From the NCBI GenBank assembly GCA_036723975.1, contig DAIMGJ010000001.1, positions 186,001-250,000 on the forward strand: a DNA stretch of 64,000 nt, read 5' to 3'. The position numbers were made by a program, and so were the translations under genes. A model generated the notes under the pieces. It searched no databases, had not been told where the DNA came from, and was given only the letters and a program-made list of their open reading frames with translations. The stretch comes from JAILEN01 sp036723975 (GTDB taxonomy: Bacteria > Bacillota > Clostridia > Lachnospirales > Lachnospiraceae). How positions within the stretch are numbered: the stretch's first letter is position 1; each line of letters begins with the position of its first letter. Below, one piece after another: positions 60,930 to 64,000 of the stretch.

Positions 60930-62124
60930 TGTGAACACCTCCCTGAATCTTTTTAATCTCAATACTTTCTACGAATGCCTGTACGCGTGTCCGCATCTGT
61001 CCGGAAGCACCGATGGTATACGGTCTGTCCACCTGAAGTACCGGATAACCGAAGTCATCGCGAAGAACAACGGTACCGACCATTCTTTCATATGCCCACG
61101 GATCGCAGAACTTCACCTGCTCGTAAATGATTCCGTCAGCCTTGTATTCTTTTGCAAGCTTTGCAACATAATCTCTACGTCCAACTACCTTCTTTGTATC
61201 CCAGTATCTCGGACAAGCCCCACGCTGCTGATATGCACGACAAATCTGAGTAAGAGCATCTTCGTCATCATTTAAAACAATTTCATCTCGTCCCGGGAAG
61301 GAACCGTAGCAGAATCGATCGGCACATACATACGCACCGGACTCCTCTACAAGTTTAATCACATCCACGTCATCCACTTCGGAACCAACAAATACCACAC
61401 GAGCTCTGAATTTGTTTTTCTCATCCGGCTCTCTTAACTTTAATTCTTCCAAAGTCTCTCTTAACTTATCAACGATAAGTCTCTTTGGCACACAATAAGT
61501 AACCATGGTAAGAATGTGGAATTCATATCCGGTAATCCGCGGATTTTCTTCTTTTCTGAATTCGCCGATTTCTCTGATTAGGCGGCAAACCTCATTATGT
61601 TCCTCCACTGCTTTACGGATTGCTTCATCACTGATATCAATTCCGTATTTCTCGTGAAGCGGTGTTAAAATGTGATTCTTACACTGAAGCACATATAAAT
61701 CTAGTCCGTTTTGGTCACCCTTCTGTGGGATTTCCATATATTCGTGGAAAAACTTGTCATTTCCCTGACCCATGGTTTTTAAAAGTTCCATGTTCTCCAC
61801 GCAACGGTTAATCATGGTACAACCATCCGGTGCGATTAAGCAATCCAGGAAATTGAATCCGCCTTCAATGGCTCTTTCCAATAATGCTCGTGAATACTCA
61901 CACAAAAAACTGGTCAAATAATAAGTCGCCATCTCCATGGAACCGGTTCTCGGTGCACGAAGTCTTGCAGAAAAAGTGCCCGGTAGATTTAAAAGTGGCT
62001 CCGGAACATTTTCGCAAACGGTTCCGACACAAATATCTCCGGCATCTTTTGCCTGGCGAACCAATTCATTATTTGCTTCTTCAAGAAGTTTCTCGAAGTA
62101 ATATAAATGTTTTAGGTCCTTCAT
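60922..62124 (-). CDS. 2-hydroxyacyl-CoA dehydratase-family protein, small subunit-like
   Basis: 400 residues. Family marks: C37 in GTVCENVPEPL (the usual first cluster Cys before Pro-Glu), C102 and C108 in APDGCTMINRC, and C340 in QVKFCDPWAYER, the typical last ligand. This fits a HgdB/BcrB-type subunit with one cluster. Together with the overlapping large gene and the activator it gives the complete electron-activation set. None of the usual pathway partners (CoA transferase, 2-hydroxyacid dehydrogenase, acyl-CoA dehydrogenase, ETF) flanks it, so a fermentation role is doubtful. Confidence 0.85.
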   Translation of the reverse strand: MKDLKHLYYFEKLLEEANNELVRQAKDAGDICVGTVCENVPEPLLNLPGTFSARLRAPRTGSMEMATYYLTSFLCEYSRALLERAIEGGFNFLDCLIAPDGCTMINRCVENMELLKTMGQGNDKFFHEYMEIPQKGDQNGLDLYVLQCKNHILTPLHEKYGIDISDEAIRKAVEEHNEVCRLIREIGEFRKEENPRITGYEFHILTMVTYCVPKRLIVDKLRETLEELKLREPDEKNKFRARVVFVGSEVDDVDVIKLVEESGAYVCADRFCYGSFPGRDEIVLNDDEDALTQICRAYQQRGACPRYWDTKKVVGRRDYVAKLAKEYKADGIIYEQVKFCDPWAYERMVGTVVLRDDFGYPVLQVDRPYTIGASGQMRTRVQAFVESIEIKKIQGGVHNG

Positions 62125-62139
62125 AACTTCCCCCTTTCC

Positions 62140-62904
62140 TTAATTCAAAACCCCTATACTTTTCAAGGCCTTCTCTGCGCCCTTTACAATCGGTGCATCA
62201 TCCGGAAGATAAAAAACATTTTCTCCCTTTAAATCAAACTCTGCCAAAGAACTGTCCGAAACAATTCCGGATAAAATCGGAATATCTCCCGTATCCAAAA
62301 GGTCAACAATATCCTCAGACGGCAAGCGGTTTGCAATCGCTCCCACCTTTTCGTACATAACGAGTTCTTTTGCTACTTGATTGATTGTCTGGATGACCTG
62401 GCATCCCTTCTTTGAGGAATCCGTAACCAGTAAAAGATGTGTCACCTTTTCCATAACGCGGCGATTGATCTGTTCGATTCCTGCCTCGCCATCAATGACT
62501 ACATAATCGAAGTTTCCGGAGAGAATTCCGATCACTTCTTTTAGATACGTATTAATCTTGCAGTAGCAGCCTGCTGCCTCCGGACGACCTACCGCAATAA
62601 AGGAAAAACCGTCCTGTTCTACAAGCGCATCAAAAATACGATAACGCGCTTCACCCAAAAGTTCCAATGCAGACTTTGTGTCTCCGTCCTCTACCGTCGC
62701 TACCACTTCTTTACGGATATCATCGATGGTAGTTTTTACATCGATTCCCAGGGCAGTGGACAACCCAACGGCCGGGTCTGCATCTATTGCCAAAATCTTC
62801 TTGTCCGGGTAATTTTTTGCAAGAAGCTTTACCATAACAGCTGCAAGGGACGTTTTCCCTACTCCGCCCTTACCGGCAACGGCAATAATCTTCGTGTCTG
62901 ACAT
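62140..62904 (-). CDS. CooC-type nickel-insertion ATPase (SIMIBI class)
   Basis: 254 residues. Deviant Walker A GKGGVGKT (11-18) with the signature Lys, switch region AIDADPAVGLS (39-49), and C-x-C metal site Cys113/Cys115 in AAGCYCKIN, the same place as Cys112/Cys114 of Carboxydothermus CooC1. In CO dehydrogenase systems CooC inserts nickel; related ATPases serve acetyl-CoA synthase (AcsF). No CooS/AcsA gene is seen here. It is the first gene of the cluster, 15 bases before the small dehydratase-like subunit. Metal maturation for the cluster or for the AcsB-like protein is inferred. Confidence 0.85.
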   Translation of the reverse strand: MSDTKIIAVAGKGGVGKTSLAAVMVKLLAKNYPDKKILAIDADPAVGLSTALGIDVKTTIDDIRKEVVATVEDGDTKSALELLGEARYRIFDALVEQDGFSFIAVGRPEAAGCYCKINTYLKEVIGILSGNFDYVVIDGEAGIEQINRRVMEKVTHLLLVTDSSKKGCQVIQTINQVAKELVMYEKVGAIANRLPSEDIVDLLDTGDIPILSGIVSDSSLAEFDLKGENVFYLPDDAPIVKGAEKALKSIGVLN

Positions 62905-62941
62905 ATTCGAGTATACCCCTCTTTCTACTTTTCATTTGCAA

Positions 62942-62968
62942 AAATAGGCACACCCTCAACACCTATTT
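62942..62968 (-). promoter_or_regulatory. Inverted repeat in the leader of the cooC-type operon
   Basis: AAATAGG and CCTATTT arms with a 13-base loop, about 40 bases before the cooC-type start, followed on the minus strand by TTTGC. It may be an operator or weak attenuator. No convincing -35/-10 pair was found in this gap. Confidence 0.35.
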
Positions 62969-62995
62969 CCCATATGTAGTTTTATTCTAACATAA

Positions 62996-63028
62996 AAATC
63001 GCCAACCCTGTAGGGGGGTTGACGATTT
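62996..63028 (-). terminator. Terminator after the sensor kinase gene
   Basis: AAATCG-T-CAACCC, 7-base loop, GGGTTG-G-CGATTT, then TTTATG on the minus strand. It separates the kinase from the cooC-type operon. Confidence 0.8.
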
Positions 63029-63087
63029 AACTCTTTTGTGGATTTGTACTCAATTTTCTGTTTTGTGTGGCTTTAGGTTTTTTATGA

Positions 63088-64000
63088 TTAACATGCATCA
63101 AAGGCAAGCACTACCTTAAACAAATCTCCATCCACAGAAAGGTCCATGGTTCCTTTCATAAGCTCTGTCAAAGACTTTGCAATGGAAAGACCCAGTCCGC
63201 TTCCTTCTGTATTTCTGGAAGAATCTCCGCGCACAAAACGCTGCATCAATTCCTCTCCTGTAATATTTAATTCTTCTTTTGAAGTGTTTAAGAAACTGAT
63301 TTTTACTTTTGCATCCCGGACTTCCAGGTTTACATAGGCTCTGGTATTGTCCTGTCCGTATTTACAAATGTTATTCATCAGGTTATCAAATACTCTCCAA
63401 AGATAACGGGAATCTGCCATAATCTTCGGTGAAGATGATAATGCTTTTACTTTAAATTCGATTCCTTTTGCTTCCAACTTTTCTTCAAACTCACCAAGGG
63501 TCTGATTCAAAAGCACATCCACGTCCACCTTTTCCATATGAAGCTCCACGTTTCCGGTGGAAGCTTTGGATGCATCCAAAAGGTCCTGCAAAAGCTTCTT
63601 TAAGCGTTGGGACTGACGATCCAGCACTTCTAAATATTCTTTTACTTTTGCACCTTCCGGCTTCTCCTTTTTCAGAAGATCCACATAGTTGATAATGGAT
63701 GTAAGAGGCGTTTTTATATCATGGCTGACATTGGTAATCAGTTCCGTCTGGAATCGCTCGGATTTCAAACGCTCCTCAATGGCATTGTCCAATCCACGTC
63801 CAATGGAATTAATGGCATCTCCTTCTTCCCGAAGATCCAAAAACATTTTTCCTGTAGCAACGGATGCATTCAGATTTCCTTCTTTGATTTCTTTGGTAAC
63901 TTTTTTAATTTCCGCAAACTGGTTTAAGAGTTTAAAAAGAACAACACCAAAGACTACTTTTTCAACAAACCAGAAGAAAAACAGCACGCCGAATCTCCAT
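63088..64000 (-). CDS. Sensor histidine kinase (C-terminal part, runs off the window)
   Basis: At least 304 residues; the frame is open to base 64000 without a clear start, so the N-terminus is missing. Visible: a membrane helix (VLFFFWFVEKVVFGVVLF), a HAMP-like linker with KEIKEGNLNASV, the HisKA motif NVSHDIKTPLTSIINY, and the ATPase boxes NICKYG (N-box), GSGLGLSIAKS and the closing strand. Its response regulator must lie to the right of the window. Target unknown. A terminator follows, so it does not appear to share a transcript with the cooC-type cluster. Confidence 0.88.
   Translation of the reverse strand, partial: WRFGVLFFFWFVEKVVFGVVLFKLLNQFAEIKKVTKEIKEGNLNASVATGKMFLDLREEGDAINSIGRGLDNAIEERLKSERFQTELITNVSHDIKTPLTSIINYVDLLKKEKPEGAKVKEYLEVLDRQSQRLKKLLQDLLDASKASTGNVELHMEKVDVDVLLNQTLGEFEEKLEAKGIEFKVKALSSSPKIMADSRYLWRVFDNLMNNICKYGQDNTRAYVNLEVRDAKVKISFLNTSKEELNITGEELMQRFVRGDSSRNTEGSGLGLSIAKSLTELMKGTMDLSVDGDLFKVVLAFDAC

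Noticed and set aside
58549..62124. Amino-acid fermentation operon (2-hydroxyglutaryl-, lactoyl- or phenyllactoyl-CoA dehydratase)
   Set aside because: No CoA transferase, 2-hydroxyacid dehydrogenase, acyl-CoA dehydrogenase or ETF genes are adjacent, and CooC- and AcsB-like genes are, so a standard fermentation assignment is not supported.

Overview
The window reads as one contiguous piece of a chromosome from an anaerobic low-to-mid GC Firmicute, most likely a member of the Lachnospiraceae (Clostridia). The reasons are gene order and gene types: HU/rqcP/divIC/tilS, short prolyl-tRNA synthetase, GlgC plus GlgD, a DnaD/DnaC-type helicase-loading pair, SAM-I and TPP riboswitches, sugar ABC transporters without their own ATPase, and a 2-hydroxyacyl-CoA dehydratase-type cluster. 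This is inference from content; no rRNA or tRNA gene is present to place it. The usual sporulation genes yabP, yabQ and spoIIE are missing from the rqcP-divIC-tilS block, which hints at a non-sporulating lineage.

Layout. 1-10.2 kb: housekeeping genes read leftwards (tilS, divIC, rqcP, hup, pgcA, a PEGA lipoprotein, cca, proS, an RluA-type pseudouridine synthase and a two-component system). 10.2-15.9 kb: metK under a SAM-I riboswitch, an HD-GYP protein, a membrane-bound XRE regulator and murA. 15.9-24.1 kb: a sugar-use region with a GH13_18 phosphorylase, a P-loop kinase, an Sfp-type transferase, a LacI regulator, a DUF624 protein and a CUT1 ABC importer. 24.2-32.1 kb: spoVG, glgD, glgC, then on the plus strand murC, a DnaD-type initiator, a DnaC/DnaI-type loader and a PRPP synthetase. 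Three perfect DnaA boxes lie just before the dnaD gene. 32.1-33.5 kb: a long-hairpin dispersed repeat with a second inverted-repeat element nested in it, then thiT with a TPP riboswitch. 33.6-50.9 kb: cell-envelope genes (LTA-synthase-like enzyme, His-rich CsoR-type regulator, an 849-residue exported protein, an LRR surface protein, a class B sortase and an adhesin of about 2,886 residues) followed by a second copy of the dispersed repeat. 50.9-57.3 kb: a heterodimeric ABC exporter with a divergent TetR regulator, and a chemoreceptor.

57.4-62.9 kb holds the most unusual locus. In transcription order it encodes a CooC-type ATPase with an intact C-x-C metal site, two 2-hydroxyacyl-CoA-dehydratase-family proteins, their ASKHA-type activator ATPase, a 55-residue membrane protein, and a short homologue of the acetyl-CoA synthase beta subunit with only three of the A-cluster cysteines. 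None of the usual partners of dehydratases (CoA transferase, dehydrogenase, ETF) or of CO dehydrogenase is in the window. I infer an ATP-driven low-potential iron-sulfur (possibly nickel) enzyme system of unknown substrate.

Metabolic links: the phosphorylase would release glucose 1-phosphate, which PgcA can move into glycolysis and GlgC/GlgD into glycogen. Sortase, LRR protein and giant adhesin form a surface module. The window ends inside a sensor kinase gene at the right and inside tilS at the left.
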